Source: Planctomycetota bacterium
GTDB taxonomy: Bacteria; Planctomycetota; UBA1135; GCA-002686595
NCBI GenBank assembly: GCA_027083445.1
Contig: JALWOP010000470.1
Location: 1 to 34,371 of the forward strand
Reading direction: 5' to 3'
DNA length: 34,371 nucleotides
This document shows, one piece after another, positions 16,976 to 25,327 of this stretch. Made by a program: the position numbers and the translations under genes. The stretch's first letter is position 1. Every line of letters starts with the position of its first letter. Under the pieces are notes generated by a model. That model saw only the letters and a list, made by a program, of their open reading frames with translations, ran no database searches and was not told the DNA's origin.

Positions 16976-19311
16976 CGATTCTCTTCCTTCTCTGCCAGTT
17001 CTCGTGTGCGCTCGATGAGCGCCTTCTGGCGATTCAAGATGTCGCGGGTCAGTGCCAGTACCGACTGGAAGTTGTCCCACTCTCCAAGCTTGACCAAGAG
17101 TTCGTCCAGGGTCTCCCGGGCGCGGGCCTGGGCTTCGAGCACACGCTCGAGTGCCTTCCGAGCTTGCGCGGGATCGGTGGCTTCGGCCGCCTCGCGCAGG
17201 GCATCCGCGGCCGCAGCCAGGTGTTCCTCGGAGACCTCCAGGGAGAGGCCGAGGATCTCGACCAGGATTCCGGCCAGATCGGCCTTGCCGTAGAGCCCCT
17301 CGTGATAGCGCCTGGCCAAGAGGCGCCAAGGCGCGGGCTGGAAGCTCTGATCGAAGTTCTGGGAGAGCTCTGCGTCGACAGCGCTGAGCAGGGCCGAGGC
17401 GCGTTCATCGAGCCGGCTGTAGAGCAGCTCCTCGGTCAGGTAGGCCAGGTCTCGGGCCAGGGCACGCGCGTCACCCTGGACCTGACGCAGTCCGCTCTGC
17501 ATCGAGGCCAGGTCTCCCAGGGCCAGGCCACCCTCGTCTCCCCCGGCCGCGGACAGGAGGTCGCGATGGAGCCGTTCGCGCTTCTCGGCCAGTTGGTAGA
17601 GGCGGCGCGCACTCTCACCGGCCCGCGTCAGGTGCTCCTGGAGGTTGCGCAGGAACTGGTCGCCGCTGACGACCCGCAGGCGGATGGGGGAGGAGAGGGT
17701 CTCGCCCGGCACCGGCTCGCGGCGATCGGTTGCGCGGACCTGCAGCTCGAACTGCATCCCCTCGCGTACCTTCGAGTCGCCTCCCAGCTCGTCCACCTCC
17801 AAGAGCTTGGCGGCAACGCCGACATGCGCTCCGCTTGGGTTCTCCCGCCCAGCTTCCGGCGGGTGCACCTCGAGATCTCCCTCGGAGAGGATCGGTTCAC
17901 CATCACCGGTAGAGCCGTTGCCGTTCGAGCGAATCTCCCAGTGGATGCCCCCAAGGCCGAAGTCGTCCTGGGCGCGGACCCGCAGGGGGACGGCTCCGCC
18001 GGAGACGACGTCCGCATCGACCCGTCCGGGGGCCAAGAGGAAGAGTTCGGGCCGGCGATCCTCGAGCACGGTCAGGGCGTACAGGCCCGGGTCGGGGTTG
18101 GAGAGGCCCGTGTCGTCCTGCAGTTGGAAGCTGACCCTCGACGAGACGTCGGCTTTGAGGTCGAAGGCCAGGCCGGCTTGGGATTCGCCTTCCGAGGCTT
18201 CTCCGGAGGGCGGGCCGGGAAAGGGCGCGGGCTCCAGGGGGATGACCCGATCCTCGGGAAGCAGTCGTGCCTCTCCCCGGGCCGTCGGGGGATCGGGCAG
18301 GAGGTGGACCCGCACCTGCGAGCCGGCCAGGACCTCCACGTCGGGGGCATGCACGACGGAGGGTTCCAGGCCGCTGTAGGTGGGCGGGGTGACGCTCCAA
18401 GCGACCCCCGCCACATCGGGCGGTTCGAGGACGATGACCTCCACCCGAGGTCGTCCCTCGGGGTCGTCACCGCCACTCACGTGGAAGCTCGTGTCTGCTT
18501 GAATGGAGCGCAGGCGCGTGCGGAAGAGGCGCACGCCCCCGGTGGGGAGGGAGATGGAGCTGCCGTCCGCGAAGTGCAGGAAGACCTCGCGGGGGATGAG
18601 TCCCTCCGCGCGGACCAGCACGGGGAGGTCGCTGCCCCGCGCAACGCGTACGGTCAAAAGATCCGGGGAGCTTTGGACCTCGATTCCCGGACTCGTCGCG
18701 GGTACCTCGACCACCAGGTGGGTGCGTTGCGGCCAGGGGGTGGAACTGCCGGCGAGGCGAGCGAAGAAGATGCGGGAGAGTTCCGGATGGCCGGCGGCGA
18801 GACCCAGACCGAGGGCCAGCGTGAGCACGCCGAGGGAGGCCCGCCGGCGGGGTCCGCGGGGATCGAGCACGCTGCCCGCTCGGGTCCGTGCCGCACGCTC
18901 TTCAGCGCGCCTGACGACCCGCTCGACCAGCGGCCGGGTGGATCGGTCCCCGGCCTCCGTGCCAAGATCTTGCCGCGGGAGTTGGAGCGCGCTGATGAAG
19001 AGGTCTTCTCCCCCGGGCTCCAGGCGTTCGAAGAGCAGCGCCACCCCCTCCCGGTCGGGCACGCCCCTGAGGGGGCGCAGCCACTCGCGGTAGAGGATCC
19101 AAAGCGGCGCGGCCAGGGCGACGAGGCCGTGGATGACCCGGATGCCCAGGGGCAGGTGCAGGGTGTAGTCCGCCAGGGCGGCGAAGAGGAGCCACAGGGA
19201 GGCGACGAGCAGCGCCGTGCCGATCCCGTGCAACCACACGCCGCGCACCAGGCCGCGGCGGGCGCGGTCCAGCAGGGCGTCGAGGCGGGGGGAGCGTAGG
19301 AGGTCGGTCAA
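16972..19311 (-). CDS. DUF4175-like membrane protein
   Basis: I chose TTG 19311, which overlaps the previous stop as TTGA and gives 779 aa; TTG 19359 is the other in-frame option and would overlap the previous gene by 52 bases. The N-terminus has two or three membrane helices (around LHGIGTALLVASLWLLFAAL, IRVIHGLVALAAPLWILY, and ASLGVLTLALGLGLAAGHP). A long extracytoplasmic part with Ig-like beta segments follows (VTPPTYSGLEPS; RAQDDFGLGGIHWEI), then a helical C-terminal third. This layout (paired N-terminal helices, 'TPPxYTG' and 'DDFGL' motifs, helical end) matches the DUF4175 group of large membrane proteins seen in planctomycete and alphaproteobacterial operons. The biochemical role is unknown. 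It sits between a squalene-cyclase-fold protein and the giant coiled coil, with overlaps on both sides. Confidence 0.82.
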   Translation of the reverse strand: MTDLLRSPRLDALLDRARRGLVRGVWLHGIGTALLVASLWLLFAALADYTLHLPLGIRVIHGLVALAAPLWILYREWLRPLRGVPDREGVALLFERLEPGGEDLFISALQLPRQDLGTEAGDRSTRPLVERVVRRAEERAARTRAGSVLDPRGPRRRASLGVLTLALGLGLAAGHPELSRIFFARLAGSSTPWPQRTHLVVEVPATSPGIEVQSSPDLLTVRVARGSDLPVLVRAEGLIPREVFLHFADGSSISLPTGGVRLFRTRLRSIQADTSFHVSGGDDPEGRPRVEVIVLEPPDVAGVAWSVTPPTYSGLEPSVVHAPDVEVLAGSQVRVHLLPDPPTARGEARLLPEDRVIPLEPAPFPGPPSGEASEGESQAGLAFDLKADVSSRVSFQLQDDTGLSNPDPGLYALTVLEDRRPELFLLAPGRVDADVVSGGAVPLRVRAQDDFGLGGIHWEIRSNGNGSTGDGEPILSEGDLEVHPPEAGRENPSGAHVGVAAKLLEVDELGGDSKVREGMQFELQVRATDRREPVPGETLSSPIRLRVVSGDQFLRNLQEHLTRAGESARRLYQLAEKRERLHRDLLSAAGGDEGGLALGDLASMQSGLRQVQGDARALARDLAYLTEELLYSRLDERASALLSAVDAELSQNFDQSFQPAPWRLLARRYHEGLYGKADLAGILVEILGLSLEVSEEHLAAAADALREAAEATDPAQARKALERVLEAQARARETLDELLVKLGEWDNFQSVLALTRDILNRQKALIERTRELAEKEENR

Positions 19312-20432
19312 CGTTGGAAGATCGGCAGGAAGCAGTAGGGGATCTCGAGGATGAGGCAACCGACGGCGGTGCTGAAGGCCCTGCCTGGGCCCTCGGAGTT
19401 ACGCCACGAGCCGTCGGGGTCTTGGCGCTCGAGCAGGAAGGCGCGCAGCTTCTGGAAGTAGTTCTGCCAGTCCCGTCCCCCCACGGTGTACATCGCTTGA
19501 ACGCCGTAGTAGTGGCCGTACCAGAAGAAGTAGTGGCCCCGATCCCCATAGAGGCTGTTGTGGCGATCGAAGTCCCGGTTGAGGTAGTCGATCCCCTTGC
19601 GGATCAGATCGTTGGAATAGATGCCGAGCCCGTGGAGGGCCGTCACTCCAGCAGCGGTGAGGGCGAAGGTCGAGCGTGTGTGGGTGTCCTTTTGATAGTG
19701 GAAGGTCCCCAGCTCCGAGCGATAGGAAGAGTAGGTCTGGCGCCGGGCGTCGTCGGTGACCGCGCTCTCGACGACGTAGTCGATCGCCCTATCGATCGTG
19801 ATCTTGGGGACGCGGATGCCGATGTTGCGCGCAGCCCGCAGGGCGATCACCTGGCAGACGACGATCGACATGTCCGACTCCCGCGCCAGCGGCACATAGC
19901 GCCAGCCCCCCTCGTCGTTCTGGCACTTGACGATGAAGTCCACCGCGCGCTGCAGGTCGACGCGCACGTCCTCCCGGTGGGTCGTGCCGTAGATCTCCGC
20001 CAGGAAGAGCGTGGCGAAGGCATGGCTGTACATGCGCGTTCCGGCGCGCGTGATGTAGCCGTCGTCCTGGACGCAGGAGAGCACATAGCCCAGGGCACGC
20101 TCGATCTGGTCACCGTAGCGGCCACGCCCGGGCAGGTTCCCGCTGGCGAGGAAAGCCATTCCCGCCAGGGCGGTAACGCCGACATGTCCACGCTCCTTGG
20201 CGGTGACGCGGTAGGTCGTGTTGAGCTTGAAGCCCACGTCCGCGCTCCAGCTACCGTCCTCGTTTTGGTGCTCGGCGAGCCAAGCGAGCCCATGCTCCAC
20301 CGCCTGTTCCTGTTCCGGTGTGATGCGCACCAGGGAGATGTCGTCACCTGCGGCGAAGCGATCCTGAGCGAACACAGGGAAACCCAGGACTGCGGGAGAG
20401 CCGAGAAGGGTGAGGGCGAGCAGTCGTCTCAT
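19308..20432 (-). CDS. Secreted squalene-cyclase-fold repeat protein
   Basis: This 374-aa protein starts at ATG 20432, overlapping the previous stop as ATGA. Its signal peptide (MRRLLALTLLGSPAVLGFPV, then FAQ) is followed by the alpha/alpha-toroid repeats of the prenyltransferase / squalene-oxidase family: AVEHGLAWLAEHQNEDGSWS, GHVGVTALAGMAFLASGN, ALGYVLSCVQDDGYI, AVDFIVKCQNDEGGWRY, FALTAAGVTALHGLGIYS and LLERQDPDGSWRN. There is no DxDD cyclase motif and no zinc-binding pattern of protein prenyltransferases that I can see. It ends in FLPIFQR, a C-terminus I associate with planctomycete members of this family. It is probably a periplasmic or surface binding protein in the operon's complex rather than a terpene cyclase. 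Confidence 0.9.
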   Translation of the reverse strand: MRRLLALTLLGSPAVLGFPVFAQDRFAAGDDISLVRITPEQEQAVEHGLAWLAEHQNEDGSWSADVGFKLNTTYRVTAKERGHVGVTALAGMAFLASGNLPGRGRYGDQIERALGYVLSCVQDDGYITRAGTRMYSHAFATLFLAEIYGTTHREDVRVDLQRAVDFIVKCQNDEGGWRYVPLARESDMSIVVCQVIALRAARNIGIRVPKITIDRAIDYVVESAVTDDARRQTYSSYRSELGTFHYQKDTHTRSTFALTAAGVTALHGLGIYSNDLIRKGIDYLNRDFDRHNSLYGDRGHYFFWYGHYYGVQAMYTVGGRDWQNYFQKLRAFLLERQDPDGSWRNSEGPGRAFSTAVGCLILEIPYCFLPIFQR

Positions 20433-23400
20433 CGCAGCAGTTCCAGGAGCTTGGAGCGCGCCACCAGGAGGTTGTCCCCACAGGCGGCTAGGGAGAAGGA
20501 GCGGCCGGTGACTTCGGGTAGGTCGAGGGTGTCCAGCGTACGCCCACTGGATCGGTCCAGCACGAGGATCTTGGCGGCTCGACGGCGGGATCCCACACGA
20601 CTGCTCGGGAGGGGGTATCCCAGGGCGACGGCCTCCTGCGATACGGCGGGTCGGGGCAGGTCCGAGGCGGGGGTACGCAGGAACTCGGCCGGCAGTCGGG
20701 TCCGCCAGCGCTCACCGTACTCCAGGTGGATCGCCCGGACGGTGAAGCGCGGTTCACTGCGCGTCTGTGGCTCGCAGAGCAGGAAGATGTAGGGCCCGTC
20801 GAGGTGAGTGTGTTGATAGGGCTTGATGCCGATAGGCTCCGCGCTCTCGGGGATCTCGGCGATCGGTCGCGTCGCCAGCGCCCCGAGCCGCGTGTCGAGT
20901 TCGAAGATGCCGATATGTTGCTCCCCCGAGGAGCTGCCCCGCTCCGGTACGGGCCAGAGGTTCAAGAAGTGTCGGTCGCCGTAGGAGACCATCTCCGAGA
21001 GCTCCCGCGGACCACCGGGAAGATCGGAGAGGGATACACGCCAAGCCAGTCGTCCGCTGTCGAGATCGAAGGCCAGGATCTGGTTGGTGCGCCGGTCCTG
21101 ACCGCGCAGGAAGTAGGGCAGCACGATCCGTCCCCCTTCGATCCAGGCCGCGGCTCGCGTCCGGTAGGGACTGAAGTCGAGTTCGAAGGATGCCTGGGAG
21201 CTGCCGGTATAGAGATCGAAAACCTGCGCCGGACTTGCGGTCTTGGGCAGCAGTACGAGTCGGCCTTCGCCCAGGACCGGAAGGTGCTCGAAGCGGTCGT
21301 CGAGCAGATCGAAGTGCCAGAGCTCGATTCCCGAGGCGACATCGAGTCCGGTCAGCCGGTAGACATGCACGTTGCCCTTGCTTTGGCCTTGGTCGCTGGC
21401 GACGACCAGGACGCCACCCTGCGCGCGCACCGCGACCGGGCGGCCGACCTGGGGCTTCCAGGTCCACAGGGCCTCTCCGGTCTCCCGTGCCAGGGTGACC
21501 ACGCGGCGCAGGGTGGCGACGTGGATTCGGCCGGCGCTGGTGGTCACTGCCTGGCCGAGATCGGAGGGCAGGGGGTCGCGGCCCAGGCCGGAGCCGGCCT
21601 GGCTGGTTTTCCAAAGGAGGGTGGCCTCTTGCCCAGGGGTGCCCCCGGCGAAGGCGCGGAGCTCCGACCCTTGGAAGACCAGTTGCACCGTTCTCACCCC
21701 GCCGCTGCCCGTCGAGCCCTGCGCGGGGGGGACTTCGCCCAGCAGGCCGAAATCGTCCAGGGCCGAGTAGCTCTGGGCCGGCTGGAGAGGGGCACGGAAG
21801 GTCGGCTGGGAGGCCGAGGCGGCAGGGGGGAGGCTCCAAGCAGCGGCCAACTCCGAGAGGGTGTGCGGGGAGACCCCATCCCCGCCCCTGCCCGTTGCGC
21901 CGCCCGCCGGCACGTCGACGACCACATCCCCGCGCTCCGCGGCCAGGGCGCGGGTCAGTCCCGCGCGCAGTTCGAGGTTGCCCTTGGCCCCCAGGAGGTA
22001 GGCCAGGCGTGCCAGGTGGGCCAGCTCGCGCTCGGTCGCCTGGGCGGCGGTCCAGTCCCCGGGCAGCTCGAACAGGACGATCGAGGCGACCGTGGCCGCG
22101 TCTCCCGCCTCCAAGGCCAGGTCGATGCGCACGTCGTTGGACTCCTCGGCGGCCTGGGAGTGGGGATAGAGCCGCGGGAGCCGCTCGAGTAGAGCCAGGT
22201 CCCCCTCGGATCGCGCCCGGGCGAGCAGGGCCCCGGCACGCTCTTCGAATTCAGCGTAGGCCGGAGGCGCACCCCCGGCGAGGATCTTGGCGATGCGCTC
22301 CTCGGCCCAGTCCCAAGCGGTGAGGCCCCCGGGCAGGGGGATGTCGGCATAGCGCTCGAGGATGGCGTGCAGATCCGCGAGTTCGCGGCCGTCGTCGCCC
22401 AGCTTGCGCCGCCGGCCGTAGCCCTCGGAACGCTCGACGCGAATCCAGAGTCCGATGGGCAGCGAGAGGCTCACCAGGCCGGGACCGGAGCGGACCAGGG
22501 AGCTGACTTCGGGTTGCAGGGATCCCTGCCAGCCCTGCGTCCCATCCTCGGTCTCGCGGGTCAGGAAGGGGATGCTCTCCCTGCCGAACTCCCGGTCGAG
22601 TTCGTCCGCGACCGAGAGCCACTCCCCGAAGTCTCGCTCGAGGAGGATGGCCTGCTCCTCGAGCAGGGTATCGCGGCGGGCTCCCGCGTCGGGAGCCAGG
22701 GGCAGGGCTGCCCGCAGGCGTCCCACGGCCTCGGATGGATCGGCGGCCAGGCGCAGGTTGCGGGCCTCCGCGCGGAGGACCCGGTGCAAGGTCGCAGCCA
22801 GGGTCGGGAAGCGTTCGAGCCGTGGGCTCAGTTGATCGCGCGCATCCTCCAGATAGCCGCGGGCGCGCCGATAGTCCCCCGCGAGCATGGCGCTCTGGCC
22901 TCGCTTGAAGAGCAGGAGGCTGAGGTCCTCGATGCGTCTGGGGTCATCCGGTGCGGCGGCCAGGGCCGCCCGCGCGCGGCGCAGCATCGCCTCCCACTCG
23001 AAGAAACCCATCAAGCCGAAGCTCGAGAGGGTGAACAGGTTGCCCTCGGAGAGGAGCAGGTTGCCCTCGTCGTAGCGCCCCCAGGCCATCTCTTCGGATA
23101 GCTGACCCGTGCGCCGGTCGAGTACGGCCAGTCCCTCCAGCCGCGGGACGTAGATATGCCGGTCGCCGATCACGGCCCGGGGCGTCTCCGGTGCGATGCG
23201 TTCGGTCGGCTGCGCCGGATAGGCCCATGCGCGTCGTGAGGGGGGGCCTGCCGCCAGGCCGGCCGGGGACTCGAGGGCGACGATACGTCTCCCGCCCAGG
23301 TAGACCCGGCGCTCGTCGGCCCCCAGGAGCACATCGACGGCGGCCCGGCGCAGGCCCACGGTCAGGGCCGAGATCTGATCGTGACCCAGCGTCCACAGGA

Positions 23401-25117
23401 CCGCACCCGATTCGAGGTCGATCCCGAGCAGATCGTAGCAGTCGAGCGGAGCCGCGACGACGACGCCGTCGACGACCTTGGGCGGTGCGTTGCGCCACTT
23501 GGAGCGCAGGAGACCGTGGGAGTAGTAGCTGCCCGCGGTGAAGACGATCTGGTCGTAGAGGGCATGCCAGAGCGTATCCCCGGTAAACAGGTCGAGGCAG
23601 GCCACCGTTCCCAGTTGGGTCTGCACGATGATGCGGTCACCCGAGACGACCACCGGGGGGGCGACGAACTCGGCCATGAGGCGACCGAACATGTTCAGGG
23701 GGCGCTGACCGGTCAGGACCGGCGTGTTCCAGATCAGCTCGCCGCTGGAAAGGTCGTAGCAGGCGACGAACAACTCGATGCGCCCACGCAGGCGCGCGGC
23801 GGGAACGAGCACACGAGTGCCTTCGATGACGGGCGGGCCGACGATCGTGGTGCGTTCGGCGAAGTCACCCGATTCCCCATCCCAACCGGCGGGAGGGAGG
23901 GTATCCCAGAGCGGGTGTCCATCCCGGGCGTCGAAAGCGAAGAGCCGCCTTTCGGGGATGATGCGAATGATCTCGAGCTCGCCGTAGTTGTCCTCGTCCT
24001 CGAAAGCGAAGGGCACCTGCAGGGGAGCCACGACGATGCCTCGATCCACTGCCGGATGGATCAGGGAATCCTCGAAGGCGATCGCCTGGGCAAAGCCGTC
24101 GATACGGAAGGGACTGACGTCTTGCCAGCCGAGGAAACTCTTGGGCGTACGCCAGAGCAGTTCCCCGGTGAAAGCTCCCACCGCGAAGAGGGCGCGCGAG
24201 GTCGAGACGAAGATCGTGTCTCCCGAACGGGCGGGATAGAGGGAGTGCTTGCCCGCGGAACCTGCGAAGGGGTTCTCCGCGAGTTGGGGCAGGTCGAAGC
24301 GTCGCGGCCAGGAGTCGGGATCGTGACCCAGGTGGCCCAGCTCGGCTCCGGGTTCGAGCGCCGTGCCTTGCTTTCCGCGCTCGGTCAGTGCGGCCAGCTC
24401 TCCCCGGCCCAGGAGATGATCGAGGGCGATCTGGATCCGCGGGCGAGCACTGGCGAGCAGGTCGGGGGCCTGTCCATCCTCCAGGGCTTCCAGCGCCGCG
24501 CGCCAGTCGGCGGCCACGCTCGGATCGAGCTCCAACCTCAAGGCCGAGGAGAAGGCGCGACCCCAGGCGGCGATGCCCACCTCGAGGTCCCCCTGCTCGA
24601 CCTCCAGGTCTCCCAGGGCGAGCCAGGTCCGCACGGCCTGGGGAGTGAGAGGGAAGCGGCGCCCGACCTGGGCCAGGGCCGCCCGATCTCCCCGGGCGAG
24701 GGCCGCGTCGAGGGCACGCTGGGCCTGGGCACCGTGGCGCTGGGCGTAGAGGGCACGGGCCTTTGGGGGCAGGGCGGCGAGGGCCTGGGTCGCCCACTGG
24801 GCGGCTCCTCCGAAGACCGGCCAGACGCTCTGACCGCGCCCGCGGGGCAGGGGCGGACGGGTGGGGGGCAGGACCTCTCCGCGGTACTCCTCGAGCAGCT
24901 CCTGCAGGTCGACCAGCGCCTCGCTCCAGCGCCCGGCGGCGATGTGCTCCCGGGCGCTTTGGACCCGGTCGCGCACGCCGGGGCTGTCGTAGACCTGGAA
25001 GGCACGGGGGACCTCCAGCTCCTGATCCTGGGCGGGATCCGCGCCCCCCTGGGCCGCGACGAGAGGCGCGGTCCAGGCCAGGAGGATCGGGATCCAGTCG
25101 AGTCGCGGGCGGGTCAT
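20429..25117 (-). CDS. Giant TPR / PQQ-type beta-propeller exported protein
   Basis: This protein has 1562 aa from ATG 25117, which exposes a signal peptide (DWIPILLAWTAPLVAAQGG). The 54 residues readable upstream look non-coding and there is no strong Shine-Dalgarno sequence at any start. About residues 35-290 are helical TPR-like repeats (AREHIAAGRWSEALVDLQEL; LAALPPKARALYAQRHG). About 310-780 form a PQQ-like (BamB-type) propeller with blades such as ALFAVGAFTGELLWRTPKS, VACLDLFTGDTLWHALYD and GIDLESGAVLWTLGHDQ. A second helical section follows (about 780-1130), then a second propeller (about 1190-1562; RETGEALWTWKP, DVASGIELWHFDL, FDLDSGRLAWRVSL). There are no quinone-dehydrogenase active-site residues, so scaffold or binding is more likely than catalysis. 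It starts 211 bases after the VWA gene's stop and overlaps the next gene by ATGA. Confidence 0.88.
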   Translation of the reverse strand: MTRPRLDWIPILLAWTAPLVAAQGGADPAQDQELEVPRAFQVYDSPGVRDRVQSAREHIAAGRWSEALVDLQELLEEYRGEVLPPTRPPLPRGRGQSVWPVFGGAAQWATQALAALPPKARALYAQRHGAQAQRALDAALARGDRAALAQVGRRFPLTPQAVRTWLALGDLEVEQGDLEVGIAAWGRAFSSALRLELDPSVAADWRAALEALEDGQAPDLLASARPRIQIALDHLLGRGELAALTERGKQGTALEPGAELGHLGHDPDSWPRRFDLPQLAENPFAGSAGKHSLYPARSGDTIFVSTSRALFAVGAFTGELLWRTPKSFLGWQDVSPFRIDGFAQAIAFEDSLIHPAVDRGIVVAPLQVPFAFEDEDNYGELEIIRIIPERRLFAFDARDGHPLWDTLPPAGWDGESGDFAERTTIVGPPVIEGTRVLVPAARLRGRIELFVACYDLSSGELIWNTPVLTGQRPLNMFGRLMAEFVAPPVVVSGDRIIVQTQLGTVACLDLFTGDTLWHALYDQIVFTAGSYYSHGLLRSKWRNAPPKVVDGVVVAAPLDCYDLLGIDLESGAVLWTLGHDQISALTVGLRRAAVDVLLGADERRVYLGGRRIVALESPAGLAAGPPSRRAWAYPAQPTERIAPETPRAVIGDRHIYVPRLEGLAVLDRRTGQLSEEMAWGRYDEGNLLLSEGNLFTLSSFGLMGFFEWEAMLRRARAALAAAPDDPRRIEDLSLLLFKRGQSAMLAGDYRRARGYLEDARDQLSPRLERFPTLAATLHRVLRAEARNLRLAADPSEAVGRLRAALPLAPDAGARRDTLLEEQAILLERDFGEWLSVADELDREFGRESIPFLTRETEDGTQGWQGSLQPEVSSLVRSGPGLVSLSLPIGLWIRVERSEGYGRRRKLGDDGRELADLHAILERYADIPLPGGLTAWDWAEERIAKILAGGAPPAYAEFEERAGALLARARSEGDLALLERLPRLYPHSQAAEESNDVRIDLALEAGDAATVASIVLFELPGDWTAAQATERELAHLARLAYLLGAKGNLELRAGLTRALAAERGDVVVDVPAGGATGRGGDGVSPHTLSELAAAWSLPPAASASQPTFRAPLQPAQSYSALDDFGLLGEVPPAQGSTGSGGVRTVQLVFQGSELRAFAGGTPGQEATLLWKTSQAGSGLGRDPLPSDLGQAVTTSAGRIHVATLRRVVTLARETGEALWTWKPQVGRPVAVRAQGGVLVVASDQGQSKGNVHVYRLTGLDVASGIELWHFDLLDDRFEHLPVLGEGRLVLLPKTASPAQVFDLYTGSSQASFELDFSPYRTRAAAWIEGGRIVLPYFLRGQDRRTNQILAFDLDSGRLAWRVSLSDLPGGPRELSEMVSYGDRHFLNLWPVPERGSSSGEQHIGIFELDTRLGALATRPIAEIPESAEPIGIKPYQHTHLDGPYIFLLCEPQTRSEPRFTVRAIHLEYGERWRTRLPAEFLRTPASDLPRPAVSQEAVALGYPLPSSRVGSRRRAAKILVLDRSSGRTLDTLDLPEVTGRSFSLAACGDNLLVARSKLLELLR

Positions 25118-25327
25118 GGCTTGGAGGGGGGGCCGGCTGGGGGGCTCCCCGGGTCTACATCCTGACCCATCATCGGATCGGTCGGGTAGTCGGCTAGTGT
25201 GGCCGAAGCGGAAACGGCCAGGGATGGGATGGGCGCCCGCCAGGTCCATCTTCTTGGGCTCCAGGAGAGGCCTTTGCACCCCCTCCAGCCGGCAGAACAG
25301 GGCTTGGGGCGGCCCGTGGTGCCATGC

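Noticed and set aside
15074-17293. Very long rightward open frame (739 codons) opposite the giant coiled-coil gene
   Set aside because: It is a mirror of Ala/Glu-rich GC-rich codons on the other strand: the product is Leu/Gly/Arg-rich without motifs, and the leftward gene has a signal peptide, coupling and consistent coding character.
12048-20432. Calling the toroid proteins squalene-hopene cyclases
   Set aside because: The DxDD catalytic motif is absent from both, they are much shorter than the roughly 630-residue enzymes, and they carry export signals.
23381-25165. Long rightward open frame (594 codons) opposite the giant PQQ gene
   Set aside because: The leftward frame has a signal peptide and clear propeller blades; the other is Gly/Arg/Glu-rich noise.
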